Origin: Verrucomicrobiota bacterium
GTDB taxonomy: Bacteria > Verrucomicrobiota > Verrucomicrobiia > Opitutales > UBA953
Length of the DNA stretch: 18,629 nt
Reading direction: 5' to 3'
Assembly: GCA_009917805.1 (NCBI GenBank)
Contig: RGES01000010.1
Coordinates: 1-18,629 of the forward strand
Shown here: positions 7,388 to 15,349 of the stretch, one piece after another
Layout: each line of letters begins with the position of its first letter
Position numbering within the stretch: the first letter of the stretch is position 1
The notes under the pieces: model-generated
What the model saw: the letters and a program-made list of their open reading frames with translations, nothing else
Told to the model about the DNA's origin: nothing
The model's database searches: none
Position numbers and translations under genes: made by a program

Positions 7388-9172
7388 TCAGACCGCGTCC
7401 CCGGCCCGCACGACGTGGGGCTGATAGGCGATTTCGAAGGCGTAGGTCATGCCGGCCCGCAGGGGCATGGACTTGTCTCGCTGGAGGGTCTGATAGAAGT
7501 GGACCTTGCCCCAGCACGTGCGGTGCTTGGGGTTGTCGCTGACGACCTTGGTCTCGGCCCAGGTGGCATGGAAGTCGTCCTTGATGACTTCGCAGCGATG
7601 CGATTCGGCTCCCAGCACCAAGGCGTTGCCCGGGGTCATGCGCGAATGCGTGGCGGCGATCGGCAGCACGAGGCGGAACTCCTCGAGCACGACGGCGGCC
7701 TTGGCGGTCAGCACGTAGCGGGCGACGAGGCGGCCGGCGTTGAATTCCCAGTCGACCTTGAGGGAAGCGACGTTGGCGGAAAGCTTCTCGTCGCGATCGA
7801 TCAGGTCGGGCTGTTCGTAGCGGAAGTGGTAGGTGCCGGCCTTGGTGCCCATGGCGACCTGGGCGTTCTTGCCGTAGAAGGAAGGGGTGTAGACCTTGCC
7901 GGCGATGGTGAACTCAGGGATGAACGGGCTGGTCTGCTGATTCGAAGGCCAGTCGAAGACGCCCGGCATGTGCGGGAAGGCGAGGGAGTCGGAGAAGCGA
8001 TGCGAACCCGCGGAGACCAAGGGAAGGATGACGTGCAGGCCGGACGCGGGATCCTGGTAGGAGAGAAGGCCTTGCTCCTTGCGCGGGGACTTGTCGAAGG
8101 AGAAGAAGCGGCAGACCGGCAGACGGCTGGCGGGTTTGACGACGTCCATCGCGCCGCCGATGGTCTTCGCCAGACGGGACCACTGCGAAAGATAGCGGGC
8201 CGCGTCGAAATTGGCCATGCGGGTGGTGTGGCCCGGGATGGTGTCGCGTTCGCCGTCGCGGATGACGATGAGGCCGTGCTCGGCGTCGAAGAAGGTGGTG
8301 AAGAAGTTCGCGTAGAGTCGGCGCACCAGGTCGCGGGCGAGCGGCTCCTTGTCGACCGGGACCCAGCGGTCGCGCAGGGCCTGCAGGAGGAGGGTGATGC
8401 AGTGCATCTGGCCGTAGGCGCCGATGCCGCGTCCGTAGGACCAGCCGAGGCCGTCTTCGCGGACGGTGTCCATGATCACACGGATATACTTCTCGGCCAA
8501 GGCGCGCAGCTTCGGGAGCTTGGAGTCACGGACCTGGATGTTGGCGTGGAGCTGGAGGGACTGGCGGATGAAGATGAGCGAGACGACGCCGTAGAGGTCG
8601 AAGGCGCCGCCGAAGTTGTCGGCGTTCGCGGCCTTGGAGGCTTCGTCGTGGAAGCCGCCGGTGGAAGCCGCGGTGATGCGGTCCATGAAACGGTCGACCA
8701 GCGGACCGGTCTCGTCCTTCTTGGTCAGGCCGAAGGAGAAACGGCAGACGGCCTTGGCGATGTCGAAGGCCTGGACGTGGTCGTGGTGGTCGTTCTCGAT
8801 GGCGAGGCGTTCGTCGATGAGGGCGCGGGTGGCTTCGTCCAGGATCTCCCAGACGGGGTTGCGCTCGCGCGTCGGTCCGAAGGCCAGGAGTCCGAGGCAG
8901 GCGAAGGCCATGCCGTTGTCGGAGCCCTTGCTGATGCGGACCTGGGCGGTGATCGTCCGGGCGACGATCTCGGCGATGTTCTGGCGGTCGAGGTGGAGTT
9001 CGCCGGTGGCGCGGAAGTATTCCCCGAAGGCGAGGGCGGCGTGTCCGGGCTCGTCGGCCCGCGAGACTTCCCCGGCGACCGGCACGACAGTGCCATCGGC
9101 TGAAAGGGAATTGAAGTTGAGTTTGAGGAGGGCCTTGGTCTGGTCCAGGCACTGGCTCGCGAAATTCTGCAT
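7388..9172 (-). CDS. uncharacterised 594-residue protein, helical N-terminal two thirds and beta-rich C-terminus
   Basis: I cannot assign a named function. No signal peptide or membrane segment is visible, so it is probably cytoplasmic. Residues about 1-320 look like repeated amphipathic helices, with NIAEIVARTITAQV, the charged ENDHHDHVQAFDIAKAVC (126-143), NFGGAFDLYGVVSL and a Gly/Tyr-rich GLGWSYGRGIGAYGQMHC (241-258). Residues about 390-594 read as alternating strands (VYTPSFYGKNAQVAMG, YHFRYEQPDL, VDWEFNAGRLVARYVL, TYAFEIAYQPHVV). A helical alpha/alpha-toroid followed by a beta-sandwich is common in polysaccharide lyases, heparinase-like proteins and DUF2264-type proteins; the similarity is architectural only. 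It stands alone: metG is 76 bases downstream and a terminator-like hairpin lies upstream. The ATG at 9172 has no Shine-Dalgarno. Confidence 0.85.
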   Translation of the reverse strand: MQNFASQCLDQTKALLKLNFNSLSADGTVVPVAGEVSRADEPGHAALAFGEYFRATGELHLDRQNIAEIVARTITAQVRISKGSDNGMAFACLGLLAFGPTRERNPVWEILDEATRALIDERLAIENDHHDHVQAFDIAKAVCRFSFGLTKKDETGPLVDRFMDRITAASTGGFHDEASKAANADNFGGAFDLYGVVSLIFIRQSLQLHANIQVRDSKLPKLRALAEKYIRVIMDTVREDGLGWSYGRGIGAYGQMHCITLLLQALRDRWVPVDKEPLARDLVRRLYANFFTTFFDAEHGLIVIRDGERDTIPGHTTRMANFDAARYLSQWSRLAKTIGGAMDVVKPASRLPVCRFFSFDKSPRKEQGLLSYQDPASGLHVILPLVSAGSHRFSDSLAFPHMPGVFDWPSNQQTSPFIPEFTIAGKVYTPSFYGKNAQVAMGTKAGTYHFRYEQPDLIDRDEKLSANVASLKVDWEFNAGRLVARYVLTAKAAVVLEEFRLVLPIAATHSRMTPGNALVLGAESHRCEVIKDDFHATWAETKVVSDNPKHRTCWGKVHFYQTLQRDKSMPLRAGMTYAFEIAYQPHVVRAGDAV

Positions 9173-9281
9173 GCGAAAGGTGTGGATTGGGGGCGGGGGT
9201 CCCCTCAGTCAATGCCTCATCGTAAAAAATTCGTTATTAACGGGTTCCTAACCCGTCCCATAAGTCCGGCCGAAGACCGAT
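9173..9281. other. 109-base intergenic region with a hairpin; locally AT-rich
   Basis: This separates the S9 peptidase/small membrane protein unit from the 594-residue gene. It holds the candidate terminator listed separately, an AT-rich stretch (about 9222-9240) that is exceptional in this GC-rich window, and a C/G-rich block just before the downstream start. TTGACT on the minus strand lies about 37 bases from that start, without a convincing -10 partner. The promoter of the 594-residue gene is presumably here. Confidence 0.35.
9224..9256 (-). terminator. candidate intrinsic terminator after the small membrane protein gene
   Basis: On the minus strand a perfect 7-bp stem, ACGGGTT with AACCCGT and a three-base loop (9256-9240), lies 25 bases after the stop of the 176-residue gene. 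It is followed by AATAAC and then six T residues (9229-9224). The T-run is about ten bases from the stem, farther than ideal, so efficiency is uncertain. On the plus strand no T-run follows. Confidence 0.45.
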
Positions 9282-9812
9282 TCAGGGCTCGAAGGTCACT
9301 TCGACCGGACAGCGGGAAAGCCGCGCCAGGAGCCTCCCGTGGGCCTGCAGGGGCCACCAGCGGTAGAGGTGGATGTCGATGGGCTTCCAGAGGCCTACCC
9401 AGCCGCAGATCATCAGCCCCTCGCGGAGGAATTCGCCCAGGCGATGCTCGGGGGTGATCAGGTCGCGCAGGACCAGGGTGGTCGCCAGGAAGAGGAGGCC
9501 GATGAGCAAGGCGGTCCGGCCCTCGCGGAAGAGCTCGCCCAGGTCTCGCCGGGCGATGCGGGCGCGATATTCGAAATAATGCTGGATCGATTCCCGGACG
9601 AGGCGGGCGGCGTCCGGGTCCGCGGGCTGCCGCAGCACGACGCGGATGCGGAGGTCCGAGTCCCTTTCATGCTCGCGGGCCCAGCTGAGGATGAACTCCT
9701 CGGCGTCATGGTCCAGGTCGCGCTCATGGAACGGCGAGGGGTCCATGGTATTGAACAGCTGGCCGACGTTGTTGAGCCTGAGTTCGATCAGGCCGGGCGG
9801 AGGGGTGGTCAT
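9282..9812 (-). CDS. small two-helix membrane protein of unknown function
   Basis: This is a 176-residue protein. I choose the ATG at 9812, two bases after the peptidase stop (TGA-AC-ATG), rather than longer frames running back into the peptidase gene, because upstream sequence in this frame is Arg-rich out-of-frame noise. The N-terminal half is soluble and acidic, with the motif DPSPFHERDLDHDAEEFILSW (about residues 24-44). A basic amphipathic helix (YRARIARRDLGELFREGR) leads into two hydrophobic segments, ALLIGLLFLATTLVL (101-115) and EGLMICGWVGLWKPIDI (131-147), then a basic tail with YRWWPL. I recall similar conserved hypotheticals with the DLDxDAExFI motif and paired helices in other bacteria, without known function. 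Tight linkage suggests co-expression with the exported peptidase, but proves no shared role. Confidence 0.85.
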   Translation of the reverse strand: MTTPPPGLIELRLNNVGQLFNTMDPSPFHERDLDHDAEEFILSWAREHERDSDLRIRVVLRQPADPDAARLVRESIQHYFEYRARIARRDLGELFREGRTALLIGLLFLATTLVLRDLITPEHRLGEFLREGLMICGWVGLWKPIDIHLYRWWPLQAHGRLLARLSRCPVEVTFEP

Positions 9813-9814
9813 GT

Positions 9815-12028
9815 TCAGAGGGGGAGGGGTTTGCCGAGAGCCGCTTCGAAGAAGCGCGCGCGCTTCTCGCGCATCTCGTTCGCTTCGCCGGCGCCGTGGT
9901 TGGCGCCCGGGACGACGTGGAACTCGAACTGATCCTTCTTGCCGGCGGCGAGCAGGGCGTCGCGGAAGTCGTAGCTGCACTTCACGTCGACGTTGGTGTC
10001 GGATTCGCCGACGGACAGGAAGAGGCGGCCGCGGAGATTGGCGGCGTGATGCGCGCAGGAGTTTGCTTCGTACCACGGCCCGACCGGGTAGCCCAGCCAC
10101 TGCTCGTTCCACCAGAGCTTGTCGATGCGGTTATCATAGCAGCCGCAGTCGGCCGCGCCGGCCTTGTAGAAGTCGCCGTGGAGCAGCATGGCATGGGCGG
10201 TGTTCTGGCCGCCGGCGGAACCGCCGAAGATGCCGACGCGGGAGAGATCCATGTTCGGCTCCGTCTTGGCCAAGGCTTTCATCCATGCGATCCGATCGGG
10301 GAAGCCGCCGTCCTTGAGGTTGCGCCAGCTGACCTGATGGAACTCCTTGCCGCGGTTGTTGGTGCCGCGTCCGTCCATCTGGACGACATAGAACCCCAGC
10401 ATGGAAAGTTCGCGATGGTTCCGGTGCCACCAGTTGAACGCATGGGGCGCGAAGGAGCCGTGCGGGCCGGCATAGATGTTCTCGATGACGGCGTACTTCT
10501 TCTTGGGATCGAAAGGGTAAGGGCGCGTGACGACGCCCCAGATGTCCGTCTTGCCGTCGCGATCCTTGGCGACAAAAGGCATGGTCGGGGTCCAGCCGGC
10601 CTTCTTGAGCGACGTGAGGTCGCCGGCGCCGAGGTGGGCGATGGCGCGGCCGTCGGCGCCGCTCCGGAGCACGTAGCTCGGGGCTTGGTCGACGCGGGAA
10701 CTGGCGTCGATGAACGTGCGACGGTCAGGAGCAAAGGTCGCTTCGTGGTGGCCGTCGCTCGGCGTCAGGTCGACGAACGCGCGGCCGGGCCCGACCTTGC
10801 AGAAGTGTTGGTGATATGGGTTCTCGCCGGCGACCCGCCCTAGCGCGACGAACGTGATCGTACCGGCCTTCTCGTCGACCTTGACGACTTCTTTCATCAC
10901 CCATGGGCCTGCGGTGACGGGTTCCAAGGTCTTTCCCGACTTCAGGTCGACCGAATAGAGGTGCAGCCAGCCGCTGCGTTCCGAAAGCCAGAGCGCACGG
11001 CTTTCGTCCAGGTCGTACCGATAGCGGGTGGCGAAGGAATAGACGAACTTCGGATCTTCCTCGGTGAGCAGTTTGCGCCAGGACCGGCGCTCCGTGTCGT
11101 ATTCGATGATGCCGTGTCCGGTGAAGCCGCGCTTGATGAATTCGGACAGAAGGCGCTTCGAGTCGGAGGACCAGTCGAGTCGCTCGGTGCTGAACGCCGG
11201 GGGAAGGACGTCCGTCGCCGGCCGGGAGGCGGTCTTGCCGTCGACCGAAAACACCCACGGAATCCGTTCGGTCCGATCGTCGCCCGGCTTGTCGTAGGAG
11301 ATGGGTTTCTTGGTCTGCTTGACCGAGTCGGTCACGAGGTATTGGCGGACCGGAACCGAACGCTCCCGCCAAAGCGCGAAGTGACGTCCGTCCGGTGACC
11401 AGTGGATCGGGCCGACGAAGGCGTCTTTGCCTTCGACGCCATCTTGGGTGAGCTTGGTCTCGGCGTCGGCCTTCTTGAGGGCGATCAGGATGACGTTGCC
11501 GCCGCGGAGCTCGACCTTGTGTTCACCGGTCGGAGATTCGGCCTTTTGACGAGAGAAGGAGAGGCGGCGTGACTCGCCGGGGCCTTTGCCGGTCTTCTCG
11601 GGAGCGGCTACCTCGGATTTCTTGCCGGGTTGGGTCGGGGTGAGCCTTTGATCTGCTTCGACGACCCACGCTTCGCCGTCTGATTCGAGCCTGACGCGTC
11701 CGTCGTCCAAGGCGATGATACGGCCGAAGGGCCATTTCTTCGCGGTGACTTTGTGCTTGGTGAGTTCGGTCAAGGAAGCCGCAACCTTGTCGTGGTCGAA
11801 AGCCGGCCTGATCTGCCCCGTCACGCAATCGACCAACTTCCAGGATTGCCCCGAGCTATCGCGCCAGGAATAGACCATCAGCCTGCCCGAGTCGGACCAG
11901 CGCACGTTCTCCGGCCGAGCCATCTGCGCCGGCCAGTACCAGGCGTCATATTGCTTCTGCCAAGCGGTGACGAGGGAAGGCTGGGCGATGGCCAGCAGCG
12001 GGGTCAGCAGCAGGAGGCGAAGCAGCAT
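9815..12028 (-). CDS. exported S9 family serine peptidase (dipeptidyl peptidase IV-type)
   Basis: The product is 737 residues. An N-terminal signal peptide (MLLRLLLLTPLLAIAQP) implies export to the periplasm or beyond. Residues about 40-470 form the DPP4-type beta-propeller (repeats such as HWSPDGRHFALWRE and RLDWSSDSKRLL). The C-terminal alpha/beta-hydrolase domain has YAGPHGSFAPHAFNWW, QMDGRGTNNRGKEFH, the nucleophile GGSAGG (Ser604), GESDTNVD (Asp677) and ANHGAG (His711), a complete Ser-Asp-His triad. Such enzymes release N-terminal dipeptides, often Xaa-Pro, from peptides. The exact specificity is not deducible; I did not find a clear double-Glu motif. A Lys/Glu/Ser-rich stretch (about residues 130-165) looks like a flexible insertion in the propeller. 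The ATG at 12028 has no good Shine-Dalgarno. It is followed closely by the small membrane protein gene. Confidence 0.93.
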   Translation of the reverse strand: MLLRLLLLTPLLAIAQPSLVTAWQKQYDAWYWPAQMARPENVRWSDSGRLMVYSWRDSSGQSWKLVDCVTGQIRPAFDHDKVAASLTELTKHKVTAKKWPFGRIIALDDGRVRLESDGEAWVVEADQRLTPTQPGKKSEVAAPEKTGKGPGESRRLSFSRQKAESPTGEHKVELRGGNVILIALKKADAETKLTQDGVEGKDAFVGPIHWSPDGRHFALWRERSVPVRQYLVTDSVKQTKKPISYDKPGDDRTERIPWVFSVDGKTASRPATDVLPPAFSTERLDWSSDSKRLLSEFIKRGFTGHGIIEYDTERRSWRKLLTEEDPKFVYSFATRYRYDLDESRALWLSERSGWLHLYSVDLKSGKTLEPVTAGPWVMKEVVKVDEKAGTITFVALGRVAGENPYHQHFCKVGPGRAFVDLTPSDGHHEATFAPDRRTFIDASSRVDQAPSYVLRSGADGRAIAHLGAGDLTSLKKAGWTPTMPFVAKDRDGKTDIWGVVTRPYPFDPKKKYAVIENIYAGPHGSFAPHAFNWWHRNHRELSMLGFYVVQMDGRGTNNRGKEFHQVSWRNLKDGGFPDRIAWMKALAKTEPNMDLSRVGIFGGSAGGQNTAHAMLLHGDFYKAGAADCGCYDNRIDKLWWNEQWLGYPVGPWYEANSCAHHAANLRGRLFLSVGESDTNVDVKCSYDFRDALLAAGKKDQFEFHVVPGANHGAGEANEMREKRARFFEAALGKPLPL

Positions 12029-12073
12029 GTCACCATTTCAGGCCAAACACCGACGGACTCAACCACGCAGAGC

Positions 12074-12694
12074 CTATTTCTTCGTCTTGGCCGACTTGGC
12101 CGCTTTCGGCTTCAGGCCTGAAAGGTATGCGACGACATCACGGATCTCCTCGGGCGTGAGGATGCCCAGCATCGGCGGCATCACCGAGACCGGGGGGGTG
12201 CGCGAGGCGATCGCGGTCACGTTGATTTTCTGGGGCTTCCCGTCGGGCAGCCTGAAGTCGAGGCTCTTCGCGTTTTCCTTCGTCACGCTTCCAGCGAGGG
12301 TCGTCCCGTCTTTGAGGACGATGGTTTCGATGCCGAAGCCCGCCACGATCTTGGCGGACGGCTCGACGAGGGATTCGGCCAGTTCTTCCTTCGTGCGCAG
12401 TCCGCCGATCTGTCGGAGCATGGGGCCGACCTCGCTGCCTTCGTCGGAATCGACGCGGTGACACGCGATGCAATTGGCGCCGAGATGGCCGTTGATGATC
12501 GCTTTGCCTCGGGCGGGGTCGCCGCCGTCGGTCAGGAGCTCGTAAGGCAGGTCCGGCGAGGCCATCTTCAGTCCGCCCTTCGGCGGCGCGGCGAGATACT
12601 TCCTGAGGGCGGCGGCCACCTCGCCCGATGCGGAATCCTGGGCGAGCCTGAAGACGTCCAGCTTCAATCCGGCATCGAGTTTGCGGGCGACCAC
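12074..12694 (-). CDS. PVC-type heme-binding cytochrome c domain, C-terminal fragment of a split gene
   Basis: This 206-residue frame starts at GTG 12694, inside the end of the upstream gene. It holds a c-type heme site, CIACH (residues 75-79), downstream of GDPARGKAIINGHLGANC, then GSEVGPMLRQIGG, EELAESLVEPSAKI, GFGIETIVLKDGTTLAGSV and MPPM (172-175, probably the distal Met ligand) before LTPEEIRDVVAYLSGL. This matches the Planctomycetes/Verrucomicrobia heme-binding domain (TIGR02603 type), normally the C-terminus of a propeller/HEAT protein. Alone it has no signal peptide, so it could not reach the periplasm for heme attachment. I read it as the second half of the gene at 12664-15267, separated by a frameshift. 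The Lys-rich tail (KPKAAKSAKTKK) ends the protein. The peptidase gene begins 45 bases beyond. Confidence 0.85.
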   Translation of the reverse strand: MVARKLDAGLKLDVFRLAQDSASGEVAAALRKYLAAPPKGGLKMASPDLPYELLTDGGDPARGKAIINGHLGANCIACHRVDSDEGSEVGPMLRQIGGLRTKEELAESLVEPSAKIVAGFGIETIVLKDGTTLAGSVTKENAKSLDFRLPDGKPQKINVTAIASRTPPVSVMPPMLGILTPEEIRDVVAYLSGLKPKAAKSAKTKK

Positions 12695-15267
12695 AGGCGG
12701 GCGACATCCATCGCGGCATCGACGTCGCGGGCGAAGAGCTGACCGACCGCTTCGATCCGTACTTCCGAAGGATTCCCTTCGCCGGCCGCGGCGCGCAGGG
12801 CCCGGACGATCGCGGCGGGTTCGATGGTCTTGCGACCGAGCAGGCGAAGGGTCTGCAGACGGACGTTCGGCGCCGCCTTGAGGTCTTCGGTCAGGGCGAG
12901 CAGGATGGGGAAGGGGAGATCGAGTTCGTACCTAACCATCAGTTCAAGCGCCGCGGCGCGTTCGTCGGGCTTCTGCAAACCCAGCAGTTCGTCCTGACGG
13001 AGAATGAGGATGCGAGCCAAGGCCTGCTTGTCGCGGGCCGGATATTTCCGGGCTGTCCCATCGACGAAGTCGAGCACGGGAGGTTGGTCGAAGACGAGCA
13101 AGGTCGACAGCGCTTCGGTGCGCAAAGCGGCGCCGGCCGGCTGTCTCAAGGTCCAGGCGAGGATGCGTTCGAAGTCGGCCTTGCCTCCCTGGCGAAGGTT
13201 GGCGTTGAGCGCACGACGGGCGGCCGGGGCGGGCAGGGCGCTCGTCCCGAAGGCCAGGGCGAGCGCTTCTTGTGCGGAAGGGATGCCTTCGTCGTCATGG
13301 ATGCAGCGGGCCGCTTCGTTGACCACGTCGGGGTTGGCGTGCGTGAGCAGCTTGCACAACAGAGGAGATTTCTGACGGGCGAGCGCCAGGGTGGCGAAGG
13401 TCGCTTCGGCGCCGGCGGCGGCTTGGGCCTTGGCGACGAGGCCCTCAGCTCCTTGCGTGCCGGCCAGCCCCGTGACGAGTCCGTGCCGCAACCAAGGAAG
13501 GCGCATCTCCGCTTCGGCATCCTGAAGGAAGGCCTCGAACGGGACCTTGCCGCCGAGCTTGCCCAAGGTGATGCCGGCCTGGGTGCGGACGCGCAGGTCC
13601 TTTTGAGCGAGTTGCGCCGCAACCTTGTCGGAGATCGTTGGGTTCGGTTTGGCTTCGCTCAGGACCTTCATGGCTTGGACGCGGATCTCGGCGTCGGCGT
13701 CATCCAGCAGGGCCAGGGCCGCCGTGACGTCGGCCACCTTGCCGTGGCGCACTCCCATCCCGTAGCCCCAGATCGCATGGATGCGGGCGAAGCGGGCGGC
13801 GGAGGGATTGAGGGCGAGCGCGAGCATCTCCTGCCATGCGCCGAGACGGTCTAGACGGATCGAGGCGTTCACGCGGACGCGCTGGTCGCGATGGCCGAGA
13901 AAGCCGAGCAATTCTTCGCGAGGGATCGGCGTGGCGAAGGGCTTGGAGAGGAGGGTCTCGGAAGTCTTGTCGACGTTCGGAGCGACGTCGAAGCGCCAGA
14001 TCGCGCCTTTGCCGTCGAGCGGATAGCCGCCGATCCAGTCGGCGAAGTAAGCCTTGCCGTCGGCGCCCCAGGCCATGCCGATCCCCATGATGCCGCTGCT
14101 CACGACGCGCAGGTTGGTCTGCTTGAAGCCGTCTAGGTCGGGTTCGAGCGTAAAGGCGTCCATCTTGCCCTTCGGGAACTGATCGAGGAAGAAATGGCCG
14201 CGGAACTCTCCGTCGAGGGCGTGGCCAGGCTCGTGCAGGAAGCCGGCCGGACCATCCGAGTAATTGGCGATCGGAGGGGTGATGAAGAGCGGCTGATCGG
14301 CGGCGCCCTTGGGCATCCACATGTTCTCCTTCATCCAGCGGCTCTCGGTCTTCTGATATTGGTGCTGGTTGCGCCAGCCGGAGTCGGAACCTTCGAGCAG
14401 GTACATCAGGCGTTCGCGTTCCTTCGGCTGGTCGCCGTCGTTGTCGACACCGATCACGTTGCCGAAGTCGTCGAAGGCGATCTCCTGGGTGTTCCGGATG
14501 CCATGGGCGAAGACTTCGAAGTTGGTACCGTCGGGTTCGCAGCGCAGCACGGCGCCGCGATGCGGGAAAGAGAACCTGCGACCTTCCTTGCTGGTGACGT
14601 TGCCGCCCTTGTCGCCGACGGTCCAATAGATCCTGCCGTCGGGTCCCAGGCGCAGCCCATGCATGTCATGGCCTGCGTAAGCGATATGACCGCCGAAGCC
14701 GGTCGCCACCAGCTCCTTCACGTCAGCCACGCCGTCGCCGTCGGTATCCTTGAGGCGCCAGACATCAGGGATGGCCGTGACGTAGACCCAGCCGTCGAAA
14801 TAGAGGATGCCCGCGGCGATGCCTGAGACCGGCGAATTGAAGCCTTCCGCGAAGACCGTGATCTTGTCGGCGACGCCGTCATGGTCCGTGTCGCTGAGCT
14901 TGTAGATCGCTTCCTTGTGGAAGGTCAGGTCCTTCCAGTCGATCGAGCCGTCCTTGTTATGGTCCTTCAGGCCGCCCCGCGGCGCCTTCATCTTCCCGGG
15001 CGCCAGTTCGCGCTGATAGAAGGCGAGTTTTTCTTCGGGCGAAGTCAGGCCGACGTCATCGGGAATCCAGACGGCATGTTCGCGGATGTCCAGGTCGGCG
15101 GCCTTGCGGCGAGTCGTCGAGGCGACGTAGGCGTTGCCGGCTTCGTCGAGCGTACATGAGGTCGGGTCGGGGACGTTGAGTTCGCCCGACCACTTGAAAG
15201 GCTTCAGCTCCGCGCCTTCGCAGAGACCGGCCGAAAGCAGGATGGCGATGAGGCGGAGCTTGCGCAT
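12664..15267 (-). CDS. PVC-type beta-propeller (membrane-bound dehydrogenase domain, DUF7133-like) with HEAT repeats, N-terminal part of a split gene
   Basis: This 867-residue exported protein has a signal peptide (MRKLRLIAILLSAGLCEGAE). The propeller/dehydrogenase-like domain (about 25-440) carries Asp-rich, Ca2+-binding-like loops DHNKDGSIDWKD (102-113), DTDHDGVADK (126-135) and DTDGDGVADVKE (174-185), then GHDMHGLRLGPDGRIYW, HGIRNTQEIAFDDFGN, EGSDSGWR and YFADWIGGYPLDGKG. Residues about 450-860 are HEAT-like helical repeats (IRVQAMKVLSEA, LRVRTQAGITLGKLGG, VRLQTLRLLGRK). Relatives continue into a CxxCH cytochrome domain in one chain of roughly 1,000-1,100 residues; here the frame stops at 12664, after about ten off-frame residues, while the cytochrome continues in another frame. 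They are thought to be periplasmic oxidoreductases; the substrate is unknown. The ATG at 15267 lacks a Shine-Dalgarno, and TAGAAT sits six bases before it. Confidence 0.88.
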   Translation of the reverse strand: MRKLRLIAILLSAGLCEGAELKPFKWSGELNVPDPTSCTLDEAGNAYVASTTRRKAADLDIREHAVWIPDDVGLTSPEEKLAFYQRELAPGKMKAPRGGLKDHNKDGSIDWKDLTFHKEAIYKLSDTDHDGVADKITVFAEGFNSPVSGIAAGILYFDGWVYVTAIPDVWRLKDTDGDGVADVKELVATGFGGHIAYAGHDMHGLRLGPDGRIYWTVGDKGGNVTSKEGRRFSFPHRGAVLRCEPDGTNFEVFAHGIRNTQEIAFDDFGNVIGVDNDGDQPKERERLMYLLEGSDSGWRNQHQYQKTESRWMKENMWMPKGAADQPLFITPPIANYSDGPAGFLHEPGHALDGEFRGHFFLDQFPKGKMDAFTLEPDLDGFKQTNLRVVSSGIMGIGMAWGADGKAYFADWIGGYPLDGKGAIWRFDVAPNVDKTSETLLSKPFATPIPREELLGFLGHRDQRVRVNASIRLDRLGAWQEMLALALNPSAARFARIHAIWGYGMGVRHGKVADVTAALALLDDADAEIRVQAMKVLSEAKPNPTISDKVAAQLAQKDLRVRTQAGITLGKLGGKVPFEAFLQDAEAEMRLPWLRHGLVTGLAGTQGAEGLVAKAQAAAGAEATFATLALARQKSPLLCKLLTHANPDVVNEAARCIHDDEGIPSAQEALALAFGTSALPAPAARRALNANLRQGGKADFERILAWTLRQPAGAALRTEALSTLLVFDQPPVLDFVDGTARKYPARDKQALARILILRQDELLGLQKPDERAAALELMVRYELDLPFPILLALTEDLKAAPNVRLQTLRLLGRKTIEPAAIVRALRAAAGEGNPSEVRIEAVGQLFARDVDAAMDVARLWSPANSMPD
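12683..12705 (-). repeat. 9-bp direct repeat at the frame break
   Basis: GTCGCCCGC (minus strand) occurs at 12705-12697 and again at 12691-12683, 14 bases apart, exactly where the propeller/HEAT frame and cytochrome frame cross. Removing one 14-base unit puts the frames in register and reads DVARKLDAGLKLDVF, giving one continuous protein. A single added base in the TGG region between the copies would also restore the frame. Either an indel in the genome or a sequencing or assembly error fits. Confidence 0.7.
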
Positions 15268-15349
15268 GGGGTTATTCTAAGGGGAAATAGACAGGCTGGA
15301 TAACATTAGTTTCCAGCGGTAAGGGTCGGAAAAAACGAACTTCAGCCGT
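15268..15349. promoter_or_regulatory. intergenic region between lutC and the propeller gene with an imperfect palindrome and a -10-like site
   Basis: This 82-base gap is the likely break between two minus-strand units. It contains an inverted repeat at 15296-15316 (CTGGA/TCCAG outer arms, AAC/GTT inner arms, one bulged base, four-base loop) with no T-run after it, so it may be an operator or a 5'-leader hairpin. TAGAAT (minus strand, 15279-15274) is a good -10 sequence, but its -35 partner is poor (TATCCA at 17 bases). Initiation from it would fall almost on the ATG. Confidence 0.35.

Noticed and set aside
7310..9103. 597-residue plus-strand open frame opposite the 594-residue orphan
   Set aside because: Either strand could be the gene here because the orphan is unrecognised. 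However, the minus-strand protein has balanced composition, helices and strands, while the plus-strand one is dominated by Gly/Asp/Val/Ala repeats typical of antisense frames.
9181..9205. C/G-rich block before the 594-residue gene as a structured RNA or operator
   Set aside because: The runs of C and G can pair in several weak ways, but no stable or symmetrical structure stands out.
9282..10112. Longer 276-residue version of the small membrane protein
   Set aside because: The extra N-terminal 100 residues are an Arg/Pro-rich off-frame reading of the peptidase C-terminus. The ATG at 9812, two bases after the peptidase stop, is the sensible start.
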